The notes beneath the pieces are model-generated. The model saw only the letters and a list, made by a program, of their open reading frames with translations, had not been told where the DNA came from and made no database searches. Positions 20,339 through 29,877 of a DNA stretch of 64,000 nt are shown piece after piece (within the stretch, counting starts at the first letter, position 1; each line of letters opens with the position of its first letter). The position numbers and the translations under genes are program-made. Source of the stretch: Acidovorax sp. A1169. GTDB taxonomy: Bacteria > Pseudomonadota > Gammaproteobacteria > Burkholderiales > Burkholderiaceae_C. Location of the stretch: positions 186,001 through 250,000 of the forward strand of contig NZ_JAUZDX010000003.1 of the NCBI RefSeq assembly GCF_030704685.1, in the 5' to 3' direction.

Positions 20339-22258
20339 CTATGTCAAAACCGGGGAGGCGGCGGGTGCCGATTCCCCCACTGACGAACGGCGCTGCGGCT
20401 CGAAAAGCCGCACCGCCTGGTCGCGACCCTTTACCTCGAAATCGCCACGGTCAATGAAAACAAATGTTTCCCCGCATTGTGCCCTTGTCGACTCGGAAAC
20501 CAAAACCCGGGCTATCCCTTTTGTGCAACCTTCGATGCGGCTGCACAGGTTGACGGCATCGCCGATTGCGGTGTAGTCCAGCCGGCGGGAAGTGCCCAGG
20601 AATCCGACCACGGCCGACCCCGTGTGCACACCGATGCCGATGTCGAATTTGGCGGTCGGGTCTTCACGCGCCATGTCGTCGGCAAAGCGCTGCAGCGCAT
20701 CGGCCATGCCCAGGGCCGCCTCCACCGCCAGGATGGCATGGTTGGGCTGGGCAATGGGCGCCCCCCAGAAGGCCATGATGGCGTCGCCGATGAATTTGTC
20801 CAGGGTGCCCTGGTAGCGAAAGATCACCTCGACCTGCATCTCGAAGTAGCGGTTGAGGATGTTCACGATCTCCTCGGGCTTTCGGTGCTCCGACAGGCTG
20901 GTGAAGCCCCGGATGTCGGAGAACAGCAGCGTGATTTCACGGCTGGCGGAAACCTCGGCCTGGGCCACGGTTTCAGACAGGTCCTGCACGATGCGCGGGT
21001 CCACGAAGCGGGAGAACATGGCCTGCACGTGGCGCCGTTGCCCCATCTCCAGCCGCGAGGACAGCAGGCCGAAGGCCAGCAAAGCCACGGCCCCCAGTAC
21101 CAGCGTGGACACTGGCATCCAATACACATGGGCCTGCTGCAACACCAGCAGACTGACCCCAATGGCCGCAGCCACCAGCGCGGCATAGCCCGTAATCACC
21201 CAGATGGGTGACATGCGAACAACAAAGGCCACCGCAAGAGTGCAGATCAATACCAGCACCAGGGCCGGATTTGCCCAAACCGGGGCCTCGCGCAACCAGT
21301 CATTGTTCTGCAGGTTGGCTATTCCAGTTGCCAAAACAAAGGGGCCAGGGGTGGTGGCATCGAACGGCGTGGGAACGAAGTCGAAAATTCCGCTGGCCGT
21401 GGCACCGATCACGATGATCTTGCCATGGGGGTCGAAAGGCAGTTTGCCGCCCTCCATCTGGGTAGCCAGATAGGCCTTGGCGTAGGGAATGCGTGTGAAC
21501 TCTGTACCGTACCAGTTCAACCGGAAACCCGGCTGCTTGGGTTTGGGCAGTTGCAGTGCATCGGCCACCCGCCCGATCATGTGCGGTATCCACCAGCCAT
21601 CGACATCGCGGCCCAATTCGGTATGGCGGCCGATACCATCGCGGTCCTTGATGAAGTTGATGTAGCCCGTGCGCCAGGCGTCGGGAGGCAGGGCCAACGG
21701 CGCCTCGATGCCGTAGCTGGCCTTCGGATCGGCATGCTCCAGCGCCCGTATGCCCATGACCGGCGGCGCCATGGACAGAGGCGCCTTCTGCTCCGCCCCC
21801 TCCATGAGGAGCATGGGAACAAAGGCGCGCTCGAAAGCCAGCGCCTTCGCCAGTTCTGCGTCGTTTTCGGGACGAAAGCGGTCGGGCTGCGACAGGAACA
21901 GATCCAGCACGATGGCGCGCGGCTGCTGTGCCACCAGCGCATTGATCAGCTCGGCATGGATCACGCGCGGCCAGACCCACTTGCCCGCGATGTCGAACAT
22001 CTGCGGGTCCATCAGCGAAGGCTGGTCAATGTCGATCAGCACCACGTCGTCCGGCGGCGCGCGGCTGTCCGCATGCCAGCGCAGCAGCGCATCCCCCACC
22101 CGGTTGTCGAGGGCATCGAGCTTGTGCCAGGTGGTCACCTCGAACAGCGCCAGCGCGCAGAGCATGAGGCACAGCACGGCATACAGCGCACGGCGGCCAA
22201 AGCGCTGGCGCAACCGGGTGAGTACGGTCGAGGCATGGTGGGAAGGGGCGGACGGCAC
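20339..22258 (-). CDS. CHASE2-domain adenylate/guanylate cyclase
   Basis: 639 residues: a helix at about 25-42, an extracytoplasmic CHASE2 sensor (about 46-325), three membrane helices (about 330-400) and a class III cyclase domain (about 440-620). The catalytic metal Asp residues fall in TLLFSDIRGFT (448) and DKFIGDAIM (492); Lys488 and Asp561 in DYTAIGDAVN suggest ATP as the substrate, so cAMP is the likely product. It opens the cyclase-SH3-M48 operon. Sensory ligand unknown. Confidence 0.92.
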   Translation of the reverse strand: MPSAPSHHASTVLTRLRQRFGRRALYAVLCLMLCALALFEVTTWHKLDALDNRVGDALLRWHADSRAPPDDVVLIDIDQPSLMDPQMFDIAGKWVWPRVIHAELINALVAQQPRAIVLDLFLSQPDRFRPENDAELAKALAFERAFVPMLLMEGAEQKAPLSMAPPVMGIRALEHADPKASYGIEAPLALPPDAWRTGYINFIKDRDGIGRHTELGRDVDGWWIPHMIGRVADALQLPKPKQPGFRLNWYGTEFTRIPYAKAYLATQMEGGKLPFDPHGKIIVIGATASGIFDFVPTPFDATTPGPFVLATGIANLQNNDWLREAPVWANPALVLVLICTLAVAFVVRMSPIWVITGYAALVAAAIGVSLLVLQQAHVYWMPVSTLVLGAVALLAFGLLSSRLEMGQRRHVQAMFSRFVDPRIVQDLSETVAQAEVSASREITLLFSDIRGFTSLSEHRKPEEIVNILNRYFEMQVEVIFRYQGTLDKFIGDAIMAFWGAPIAQPNHAILAVEAALGMADALQRFADDMAREDPTAKFDIGIGVHTGSAVVGFLGTSRRLDYTAIGDAVNLCSRIEGCTKGIARVLVSESTRAQCGETFVFIDRGDFEVKGRDQAVRLFEPQRRSSVGESAPAASPVLT

Positions 22259-22341
22259 AGGCCAGAGTATCCACGCCCGGCTTCGCTGGCGGCAAGCGCA
22301 TCTACCCTGCGCGTTGTGCGCCCCCTACTCCCCCAAGTCCA

Positions 22342-23187
22342 TCAGCCGCCCGCGCAGACCTGCCGCTGCTCGCCCAGCCCCGTCGCGCCCAGGCGCACCA
22401 CGTCGCCGGGCTTGAGGAACCAGGGCGCGGGCTTCTGGCCCAGGCCCACGCCGGCGGGCGTGCCGGTGAGCACGATGTCGCCGGGCTCCAGCGTCATGAA
22501 CTGGCTGATGTACGCGATCACCTGGGGCAGGCCGAAAATGAAGTTGCGCGTGTTGCCGTTCTGCACGCGCTGGCCGTTGACTTCGAGCCACAGGTCCAGC
22601 GCATGCGGGTCGGCCACCTCGTCGGGCGTCACCAGCCAGGGGCCGATGGGGGCGAAGGTGTCGTAGCTCTTGCCCTTGACCCACTGGCCGCCGCGCTCGA
22701 TCTGGTAAGAACGCTCGGACACGTCGTTGGCCAGCACATAGCCCGCCACGTGCTGCAGCGCGGCTGCCTCGTCCACATGGCTGGCGCGGGTGCCGATGAC
22801 CATGCCCAGTTCCACCTCCCAGTCGGTCTTGAGCGAGCCGGGCGGAATGCGCACTTCATCGTTCGGGCCGCTCAGCGAGGTGACGGCCTTCATGAACAGC
22901 ACCGGCTCGGCCGGCGCCTGCATGCCGGCCTCGGCCGCATGGTCGGCGTAGTTCAGGCCCACGCAGACGATCTTGCCCACACCGCCCACAGGGCAGCCCA
23001 GGCGCGGCGCGCCTTCCACCGCCGGCAGGCGCGTGGCGTCGACGGCGGCCAGGGCTGCAAGGGTTCGCGGGTTGAGCTGGGCGGGCCCCAGGTCGGTCAG
23101 CAGCATCGACAGGTCGCGCAGCACGCCTTGGGCGTCGAGCAGGCCGGGGCGCTCGGCGCCGGGTTGTCCGTAACGGAGGAGTTTCAT
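22342..23187 (-). CDS. fumarylacetoacetate hydrolase family protein
   Basis: 281 residues with the FAH/ureidoglycolate-lyase-like pattern: VGLNYADHAAE, an acidic metal-binding pair in DWEVELGMVIG, the NDVSERSYQ segment and TGTPAGVGLG near the end. Best resemblance is to 2,4-diketo-3-deoxy-L-fuconate hydrolase-type enzymes, which cleave C-C bonds of acylpyruvate-like compounds. Isolated gene, divergent from the chromate transporter. Confidence 0.9.
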   Translation of the reverse strand: MKLLRYGQPGAERPGLLDAQGVLRDLSMLLTDLGPAQLNPRTLAALAAVDATRLPAVEGAPRLGCPVGGVGKIVCVGLNYADHAAEAGMQAPAEPVLFMKAVTSLSGPNDEVRIPPGSLKTDWEVELGMVIGTRASHVDEAAALQHVAGYVLANDVSERSYQIERGGQWVKGKSYDTFAPIGPWLVTPDEVADPHALDLWLEVNGQRVQNGNTRNFIFGLPQVIAYISQFMTLEPGDIVLTGTPAGVGLGQKPAPWFLKPGDVVRLGATGLGEQRQVCAGG

Positions 23188-23293
23188 GTCGGGAATGGTT
23201 CAGGATGCGGGAAGGCGCCAGCATACCCATCTGCGAGACGTTTAACATCACGGGGTAGCGCCGCGATGGCGCCCTGCCCCTGCCCAGCTTTCC

Positions 23294-23896
23294 ATGGCCC
23301 CTGCCACCCCGCCCTCCCCCATACAGCCGCTACCGGCAGAGCCGCGCCCCGCCCCGCGCAACTGCACCGACCTGTTCTGGTCCTTCACCTGGCTGGCGCT
23401 GCAGGGCTTTGGCGGCGTGCTGGCCGTGGTGCAGCGCGAGCTTGTCGAGCGCAAGCGCTGGATGACGAACGAGGAGTTCGTCGAGGAATGGGCCGTGGCG
23501 CAGATCATGCCGGGCCCCAACGTGGTCAACCTCTCCATCACCATCGGCGACCGGTATTTCGGCTGGCGCGGCGCGCTGGCGGCGCTGGCCGGCATGCTGC
23601 TGTTTCCACTCATGCTGGTGCTGTCGCTGGCCGTGGTATATGCCCAGTTCGCCAGCCACCCGGCCGTGGCCGGCGCCCTGCGTGGCATGGGCGCGGTGGC
23701 GGCCGGGCTGATCGCGGGCACGGGCCTCAAGCTCTCGGCCACGCTGCGCACCCACCCGCTCGGGCCGGCGGTGTGCTCGGTGGTCACGGTGCTCACGGTG
23801 GTGGCCATGGCCGTGCTGCGCTGGCCATTGATGTGGACGCTGCCGATCCTGGGCGGCGCGGCCTGCCTGCTCACCTGGCGAAAGCTCGCACCATGA
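23294..23896 (+). CDS. chromate transporter, N-terminal CHR subunit
   Basis: 200 residues, a single CHR domain: GFGGVLAVVQREL followed by NEEFVEEWAVAQIMPGPNVVNLS, the signature of the ChrA family, and about five hydrophobic segments. In this short-chain form two separate CHR proteins make one transporter. Its stop codon overlaps the ATG of the second CHR gene (ATGA), so expression is coupled. Exports chromate or a similar oxyanion; not demonstrated here. Confidence 0.9.
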   Translation: MAPATPPSPIQPLPAEPRPAPRNCTDLFWSFTWLALQGFGGVLAVVQRELVERKRWMTNEEFVEEWAVAQIMPGPNVVNLSITIGDRYFGWRGALAALAGMLLFPLMLVLSLAVVYAQFASHPAVAGALRGMGAVAAGLIAGTGLKLSATLRTHPLGPAVCSVVTVLTVVAMAVLRWPLMWTLPILGGAACLLTWRKLAP

Positions 23897-24489
23897 CCGC
23901 CACCATCAGCCTGGGCTGGGCCGACTGGCTGCAGCTGTTCCTGTACTACATGTCGTTGTCGCTGCTGGCCGTGGGCGGCGCCATCGCCACCGCGCCCGAC
24001 ATGCACCGCTTTCTCGTGGAAAAGCAGACCTGGCTGACCGACCCGCAGTTCAACGCCTCCATCGCCATCGCCCAGGCGGCCCCCGGGCCGAATGTGCTCT
24101 TCATCGCCCTGCTGGGCTGGAACGTGGGGCTGAACGCCGGGGGTGCGGGCCCGCTGGGCTGGGCCCTCGGTGCCCTGGGCATGGCGCTGTGCATGCTGGG
24201 GGTGATGCTGCCCAGCAGCCTGCTGACCTGGCTGGCCACGCGCTGGGGCCACCGCAACCGCGAACGGCGCGGCGTGCGCGCCTTCAAGCAAGGCATGGTG
24301 CCGGTGGTCATCGGCCTGCTGCTGGCCACCACCTGGGTGCTGGCCCAGGCCCATGGCGGCCTGGCCAACGCCTGGCCGCTGTGGCTGGTGACGGTGGTGA
24401 CCATGCTGCTGGTGTGGAAGACGCGCCTGCACCTGCTGTGGATGCTGGGCGCGGGCGCGCTCCTCGGTGCCCTGGGCTATATGGGCTGA
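23893..24489 (+). CDS. chromate transporter, C-terminal CHR subunit
   Basis: 198 residues, the second CHR half: LAVGGAIATAPDMHRFLVEK, then QFNASIAIAQAAPGPNVLFIALLGW. Together with the upstream CHR gene it replaces a fused ChrA. The last 13 bp overlap the convergent exported-protein gene. Confidence 0.9.
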   Translation: MTATISLGWADWLQLFLYYMSLSLLAVGGAIATAPDMHRFLVEKQTWLTDPQFNASIAIAQAAPGPNVLFIALLGWNVGLNAGGAGPLGWALGALGMALCMLGVMLPSSLLTWLATRWGHRNRERRGVRAFKQGMVPVVIGLLLATTWVLAQAHGGLANAWPLWLVTVVTMLLVWKTRLHLLWMLGAGALLGALGYMG

Positions 24490-25490
24490 CCGTTGATGTG
24501 CGAGCTGGACTTGATGTACAGCGTGATCGGGTTGCCTGCGCCATCGTCGCCGGTGATCACCAGGGGCAGGCCGCTGCCCTTGGCCGTCCATCCGGCCGAC
24601 CGGCGTGCGCCATTCGTCCATTCGAACTTGCAGGCCGTATAGGTACCGGCCGGTACTGTGACGCTTTCCTGGCCTCGGTAGGTAAAGGTCTGCGCTTCGC
24701 GGACGGTGCTCGTCTGGGTTGGCAATCCGGGTATTTCCATGGTGGTTTGCCGCACCTCGTTCAAGGTGTAGCTCTCGTTCACGGCCAACGAAAAATCGCG
24801 GATCCGGTTCACCGGGGTGTTTACGATCGTGGTTCGGGTACCTGCCAAGGGCACGTCCATGAGCACGATGCTTCCGTAGCGCAGCAGTACGGGCCCCTGC
24901 GGCGTGTTCTCCACGCTTTCGTACTCCCGCACGCGGGAGGTGAATGGGGGCGCCCCGGCCCGGCCCACCGACACGGTGCGCTCGGTTTCGATCACGCCCG
25001 TCTGCCCCGCAAAACTGGCTGGGCCATTGATGCGCCCCTCGGTGCTGAACTGCACGGCGCCGTCACTGGACTGCCAGTCCCAACGGTAGGTCGTTCCCTG
25101 CTGCAACAGCACCGGGTTGAAGCACTCCGACGCAGCGCCCGAGGGCGCCGGGTTCAGGGGCACGGTCTCGCACACCGCCGCATTGAGCTGGCAGAGGCTC
25201 GCGGTCAGGTCCACGATCTGCCCTGCGGTCTGGGTCTGGCTGGCCACCAAAAACCGGCCCCCGCTGAACGCGAAGGCGTTGCCCACGGATGGGTAGAACC
25301 GATAGGTGTAGGGAGCGGCCACGCCATCCTGCCCGGCTCCGGGCGGGAAAAGGGCCGGGAAGCTGCTTTCCAGCCATTGGCCGGTCGCGCCGAAGCTGGA
25401 CGGCCGCACCGATGGCTGCGCCTGGGCGGTGGCGGCAACCGACACGCCGATGGCCAGCGCTGCAAAGTGACTGATTGTGGATCGCATCAT
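24477..25490 (-). CDS. exported hypothetical protein
   Basis: 337 residues from the ATG at 25490, preceded by AGGAGA at good spacing; an ATG two codons on is also possible. A signal peptide ends near ATAQAQ. The mature part is beta-rich with many Thr/Ser/Gly and two paired Cys regions (CQLNAAVCETVP and ECFNP), a Trp-rich repeat-like YRWDWQSSDGAVQFS, and a late segment YTACKFEWTNGARRSAGW. I do not recognise a family; it resembles outer-surface or periplasmic proteins of unknown function. Confidence 0.6.
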   Translation of the reverse strand: MMRSTISHFAALAIGVSVAATAQAQPSVRPSSFGATGQWLESSFPALFPPGAGQDGVAAPYTYRFYPSVGNAFAFSGGRFLVASQTQTAGQIVDLTASLCQLNAAVCETVPLNPAPSGAASECFNPVLLQQGTTYRWDWQSSDGAVQFSTEGRINGPASFAGQTGVIETERTVSVGRAGAPPFTSRVREYESVENTPQGPVLLRYGSIVLMDVPLAGTRTTIVNTPVNRIRDFSLAVNESYTLNEVRQTTMEIPGLPTQTSTVREAQTFTYRGQESVTVPAGTYTACKFEWTNGARRSAGWTAKGSGLPLVITGDDGAGNPITLYIKSSSHINGQPI

Positions 25491-25825
25491 GAACTCTCCT
25501 GTAGTGACGGGAAGAAGGAACCCCGAACGGCTTGCCTGGACCCCGGTAGGCCGGAAACCAGCGCCTGCGCGTTGGGGGATGCATGGCAGGCTGGGCGAAG
25601 TGTCTCGTCCAAAGGTGCGCGAGTCCATAGGCTGTGATGGCTGCCGCCGCCTGCGCCGTGAACAAAATCACGCGCTGTCATTGCGCTCCACCATGATCGG
25701 CCGGCGTGGGGCGGTAACGGAGTCCTGCGCCTCCTGCACCCCACGCCAAAACCAGCAACAATACTGCAGCCTGCCTCGTCTGCGCAAGCGCTCCGCTCCC
25801 ATCCCAAGCCAAGGAACCTCGCTCC
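25491..25825. other. non-coding gap between divergent genes
   Basis: 335 bases between the exported protein (-) and the aldo/keto reductase (+). No ORF here looks real; it should hold both promoters, but I see no confident -35/-10 pair. Confidence 0.4.
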
Positions 25826-26779
25826 ATGAATCTCCGTCCCCTGGGCCGCTCGGGCCTGCAAGTCTCCCCCCTGTGCTTTGGCGGCAACGTCTTCGGCTGG
25901 ACGGCCGACGAAGCCACCTCGTTCCGGCTGCTCGACGCCTGGGTGGACGCCGGCTTCAACTTCGTCGACACGGCCGACGTGTACTCGCGCTGGGCACCGG
26001 GCCACACGGGCGGTGAGTCCGAGGCCGTGATCGGCCGCTGGCTCAAGCAGAATGGCAAGCGCAACCGCATCGTGCTGGCCACCAAGGTCGGCAAGGACAT
26101 GGGCGACGGCAAGGTGGGCCTGCGCCCCGAATACATCCGCCAGGCGGTGGATGCATCGCTCACGCGCCTGCAGACCGACCACATCGACCTCTACCAGTCG
26201 CACGACGACGATGCGACGGTGCCGCTGGCCGACACGCTGGGCGCCTACAGCGACCTGATCAAGGCCGGCAAGGTGCGCGCCATCGGCGCCTCCAACTTCA
26301 CGGCGGCACGCCTGGCCGAATCCCTGCAGACCAGCGAACGCCTGGGCCTGGGCCGCTACGAGAGCCTGCAGCCGCTGTTCAACCTGTACGACCGCGCGGT
26401 GTTCGAAAAGGAACTGCAGCCGCTGTGCGTGGAGCAAGGCGTGGGCGTGATCAATTTCTATGCGCTGGCCGCCGGCTTTTTGACCGGCAAGTACCGAACC
26501 GAGGCCGATGCCGCCAAGAGCGCCCGCGGCAAGAACACCACGGCCAAGTACCTCAATGAACGCGGCCTGCGCATCCTGGGCGCGCTGGACACCGTGGCGG
26601 CCCGCATTGGCGCCACGCCCGGTCAGGTCGCGGTGGCCTGGCAGATCGTGCAGCCGGGCATCACCGCGCCGATTGCCAGCGCCACCTCGCTGGCGCAATT
26701 GCAGGACCTGGTCAAGGCCAGCCAGCTCACGCTGGATGCCGAGGCCTTGGCCACGCTGGGCGCTGCCAGCGCCGAGTGA
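25826..26779 (+). CDS. aldo/keto reductase
   Basis: 317 residues. The AKR barrel motifs are present: NFVDTADVYS with Asp and Tyr of the catalytic tetrad, LATKVGKDMG with the Lys, the HDDDATVPLADTLGAYS segment, and near the end PGITAPIASATSLAQLQDL. It reduces aldehydes or ketones with NADPH. Stand-alone gene. Confidence 0.92.
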   Translation: MNLRPLGRSGLQVSPLCFGGNVFGWTADEATSFRLLDAWVDAGFNFVDTADVYSRWAPGHTGGESEAVIGRWLKQNGKRNRIVLATKVGKDMGDGKVGLRPEYIRQAVDASLTRLQTDHIDLYQSHDDDATVPLADTLGAYSDLIKAGKVRAIGASNFTAARLAESLQTSERLGLGRYESLQPLFNLYDRAVFEKELQPLCVEQGVGVINFYALAAGFLTGKYRTEADAAKSARGKNTTAKYLNERGLRILGALDTVAARIGATPGQVAVAWQIVQPGITAPIASATSLAQLQDLVKASQLTLDAEALATLGAASAE

Positions 26780-26854
26780 GTTACCCGGACCCGGTGGTGC
26801 GGCTTCTCCAGCACCAGCCACTTGCAGGCGTAGAGGTGCTGGATAGGCCCATCC

Positions 26855-27397
26855 TTAAAAAATCGCCGAGACCGCAATGCCCAGGCCGGTCAGTTCAACG
26901 CCACTGCCATCCCCGTCGGTGCTGGTGGAGTTCACGAGATAGGCAGAAGCCACGGCATTCGTGATGGGCGAGTCGTTCCGGTTGGCGGGGTCGATCGAGT
27001 GGGCATGCGAATCCGCCAGTTCCTTGTTCCACGCAACGGCTGCATTGCGGTAGATGGCCTGGTCGCCGGTGGCCTGCTCCAGGCCCGAAAGTATCTGGCC
27101 CAGTTGCATCCCCACGATGCCTGCGCTGGCCTTGCCCACCGCCACCAGGTAGTCCCTGACGGCGATCTGCAGGCCGGTATCGGGCAGCACCCCCAGATTG
27201 TTCAACAGCTTGGTGGAAAGCTGGTCTTCCGTCAGGCCTGTGAAGGCAGAGCCAAATGACTTCGCGAAAGCACCTGCGCCCCATTCGTTGGCAGCAGTCA
27301 CCTGGTTCGCGTAGACATTGAACGAAGGAGATTGGTCATTGAACGCACGGTTGAGGATCGTGACGACGGCATCGGTGCCGGAGATCGTTGCGGGCAT
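26855..27397 (-). CDS. hypothetical protein resembling N-termini of secreted RTX/S-layer proteins
   Basis: 180 residues, ribosome site GAAAGG upstream. The segment ISGTDAVVTILNRAFNDQSP and the following LTGLTEDQLSTKLLNNLGVL-like helix pattern resemble the N-terminal modules of large repeats-in-toxin or S-layer proteins in related bacteria; here only a short 180-residue form is present. It may be a small secreted surface protein or a remnant. Uncertain. Confidence 0.5.
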   Translation of the reverse strand: MPATISGTDAVVTILNRAFNDQSPSFNVYANQVTAANEWGAGAFAKSFGSAFTGLTEDQLSTKLLNNLGVLPDTGLQIAVRDYLVAVGKASAGIVGMQLGQILSGLEQATGDQAIYRNAAVAWNKELADSHAHSIDPANRNDSPITNAVASAYLVNSTSTDGDGSGVELTGLGIAVSAIF

Positions 27398-27783
27398 GCA
27401 GGCCTTTCATACAGGACAAGGGGATGGGGCAAAGAGGAGATTGGCAAATCGCCCCCTTGCGCATTGCCGCAAGAATGCCGCAACAAATCCGGCAAGCGCG
27501 GGTGCGGCCCTGCAAAAGTGCTACAGAACGTAGCCACACCATACCGGTCCCTTGCAGGTCGAAACGCAATGCTCGCAAGGGGCGGACGGCCCTATGAAGA
27601 CACGGCGGCAGGCGCCCCAACCGCATGGCCGCACGCAGTGAGTGCCCGCGCTGCCCGCACTGGTAAAAGTTTCGTTGACCCGTTGCGCGAGTGCCTCTGA
27701 TACTGCCGCCGCACCCCGAGAGAGCTGTACCACCAAACAGCCTGGGTGCATTGGCCCGTCACACACAGAGAGAGGGGAACACC
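27398..27783. other. non-coding gap with promoter of the multicopper oxidase
   Basis: 386 bases, no supported gene. A candidate sigma70-like promoter reads -35 TTGACC (27675-27680), 18-bp spacer, -10 GATACT (27699-27704), giving a leader of about 75 bases to the ATG at 27784. Prediction only. Confidence 0.35.
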
Positions 27784-29823
27784 ATGCAACGCACGCTTCG
27801 GACCCTGCGCGCGGCCTTGCCGCAGGCCGCCATCGCCACAGCCACTGCCGCTGCCATCACCTGCGCCTGCGCACTGCCAGTGCAGGCCCAGACAGCCAAC
27901 ACCTCAAGGCGGGTGGACAACCCACCCCTGCTGGAGCTCAAGCGCAAGGCACTGCGCTCGCCCGGCCTGCTGGCCGCCCGCCAGGCCACGCAGCCGGCGC
28001 TGTCGCACGAGGCGTCGCTGGACCTCAACGTCGTCTACTCCGACGGCAAGATCTGGAACCCCGCAGAGCAGCGCTTCGACCAGGTGCACCTGCGCAGCTA
28101 CCAGGGCACGCGCATGAACCCGGATGTGCCGTTCATCTCGCCCATGCTGGACATCCGCCCCGGCGACACCATCCGCGTGCGCCTGAACAACCAGCTGCCG
28201 GCCGACCCGAGCTGCACCACGTTCAGCGGCGGGGTGAACACGCCGCACTGCTTCAACGGCACCAACCTGCACACGCACGGCCTGTGGGTCAACCCCGCCG
28301 GCAACGGCGACAACGTGCTGATCTCCATCAACCCGGGCGTGAGCTTCGAGTACGAGTACAACATCCCCTCGGACCATCCCTCGGGCACGTTCTGGTACCA
28401 CACGCACCGCCACGGCTCCACCGCGCTGCAGGTGGCCAGCGGCATGGCCGGCGCTCTCGTCATCCGCGGCGACCGGCCGCCCACCCCCACGCAGACGGGC
28501 GATGTGGACACCCTGCTGCGGCCCACGCCGCGCCAGGCCTTCAGGGAGCGGGTGCTGGTGCTGCAGCAGATCCAGTATGCCTGCCGCGACCAGAACAACC
28601 GCATCAAGCTCAACCCCGACAAAAGCTACCGCTGCGACGTCGGCGACGTCGGTACCATCGAGCACTATGCCGCCGTGGACAGCCAGGACCAGGCCCAGTT
28701 CGGCCCCGGCACCTGGCCGGCATCGGGGCGCTATACCAGCATCAACGGGCTGGTACTGCCCAGCTTCGAAGGCGCCAGAGCGGGGCAGATCGAACGCTGG
28801 CGCACCATCCACGGCGGTGTGCGCGACACCATCAACCTCGAATTCCGCAAGCTGCGGGCCGGCGCCCGCAGCGCACAGGGCCTGCGCGCCAGCGAGCACG
28901 ACGCCTATATCGCAGAGAACTGCACCGGCACCCCGCTGGCGCAGCACCTGATCGCGGCCGACGGCCTGACCACGGCCGTCGCAATGCGCAGCACGCAGAC
29001 GGTCTACCAGCCGGCCTACCGCTGGGACACGCTGATGGTGTTCCCCGAAGCCGGCGACTATTGCGTGATCGACACCGCCTCCCCCGCCTCGGCCAGCGTG
29101 AACCAGGCTGCGCCATCGCGCCAGTTGCTGGGCACTGTCAACAAAGTGGCGCCCGGCAATGCCGTGCCGCAGGACATTTCTGCCTACCTGGCCACCGAGC
29201 TCGCAGCGGCGGCGGCCACCAACCTGCCCGCCGACGTGCGCGCCAAGGTCATCGCTGACCTCAAGGATGGCCTCAAGCTCACCAGCTTCGTGCCCCACCC
29301 GACGGTGCAGGACAAGGAGGTGACCGGTACGCAGGCCCTGGCCTTCAACATCGACCTCAACACCACGCCCATCCAGTTCCAGGTCAACGGCAAGCCTTTC
29401 GATCCGACGCGCATCGACCGCGTGCTGACCCTGGGCGGCGTGGACGAGTGGACGCTGCAGTCCGATTTCGTGAGCCATCCCTTCCACATCCACGTGAACC
29501 CGTTCCAGATCGTGAAGATCCTCGACCCGAACGGCAAGGACGTGTCCCTGCCCGATGCCGTCGATGACTACGACGGCAGCGTGGACCCGCAGTACCGCGG
29601 CCTCAAGGGCGTGTGGAAGGACACGCTGTGGGTGAAGAACAGCGCCACCAAGGCCCAGCCCAACGGCAAGTACACGCTGATCGTGCGCACGCGCTACCAG
29701 CGCTACATCGGTGACTACGTGCTGCACTGCCACATCCTGGACCATGAGGACCAGGGAATGATGCAGCACCTCAGGGTGGCGCTGCCCGATGGGTCGGGCG
29801 GCGTCAGCAAGGGCCACCACTGA
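27784..29823 (+). CDS. multicopper oxidase
   Basis: 679 residues; signal peptide about 1-37 (a long Ala-rich core, cleavage near PVQAQ). All copper ligands are visible: HTHG (163-166), WYHTHRHG (His206, 208, 210), HPFHIH (565-570) and HCHILDHEDQGMM (His648, 650, 654 with Met659/660). So type 1, 2 and 3 centres should be complete. This is a laccase/bilirubin-oxidase-type enzyme oxidising phenols or metal ions with O2 in the periplasm or outside. It stands 54 bp before a tyrosinase gene, suggesting both act on phenolics. Confidence 0.93.
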   Translation: MQRTLRTLRAALPQAAIATATAAAITCACALPVQAQTANTSRRVDNPPLLELKRKALRSPGLLAARQATQPALSHEASLDLNVVYSDGKIWNPAEQRFDQVHLRSYQGTRMNPDVPFISPMLDIRPGDTIRVRLNNQLPADPSCTTFSGGVNTPHCFNGTNLHTHGLWVNPAGNGDNVLISINPGVSFEYEYNIPSDHPSGTFWYHTHRHGSTALQVASGMAGALVIRGDRPPTPTQTGDVDTLLRPTPRQAFRERVLVLQQIQYACRDQNNRIKLNPDKSYRCDVGDVGTIEHYAAVDSQDQAQFGPGTWPASGRYTSINGLVLPSFEGARAGQIERWRTIHGGVRDTINLEFRKLRAGARSAQGLRASEHDAYIAENCTGTPLAQHLIAADGLTTAVAMRSTQTVYQPAYRWDTLMVFPEAGDYCVIDTASPASASVNQAAPSRQLLGTVNKVAPGNAVPQDISAYLATELAAAAATNLPADVRAKVIADLKDGLKLTSFVPHPTVQDKEVTGTQALAFNIDLNTTPIQFQVNGKPFDPTRIDRVLTLGGVDEWTLQSDFVSHPFHIHVNPFQIVKILDPNGKDVSLPDAVDDYDGSVDPQYRGLKGVWKDTLWVKNSATKAQPNGKYTLIVRTRYQRYIGDYVLHCHILDHEDQGMMQHLRVALPDGSGGVSKGHH

Positions 29824-29877
29824 AACGCGCTGCCGCCACATCCGTCCACCAATGCACAAAGAGATGAGGGACCCGAC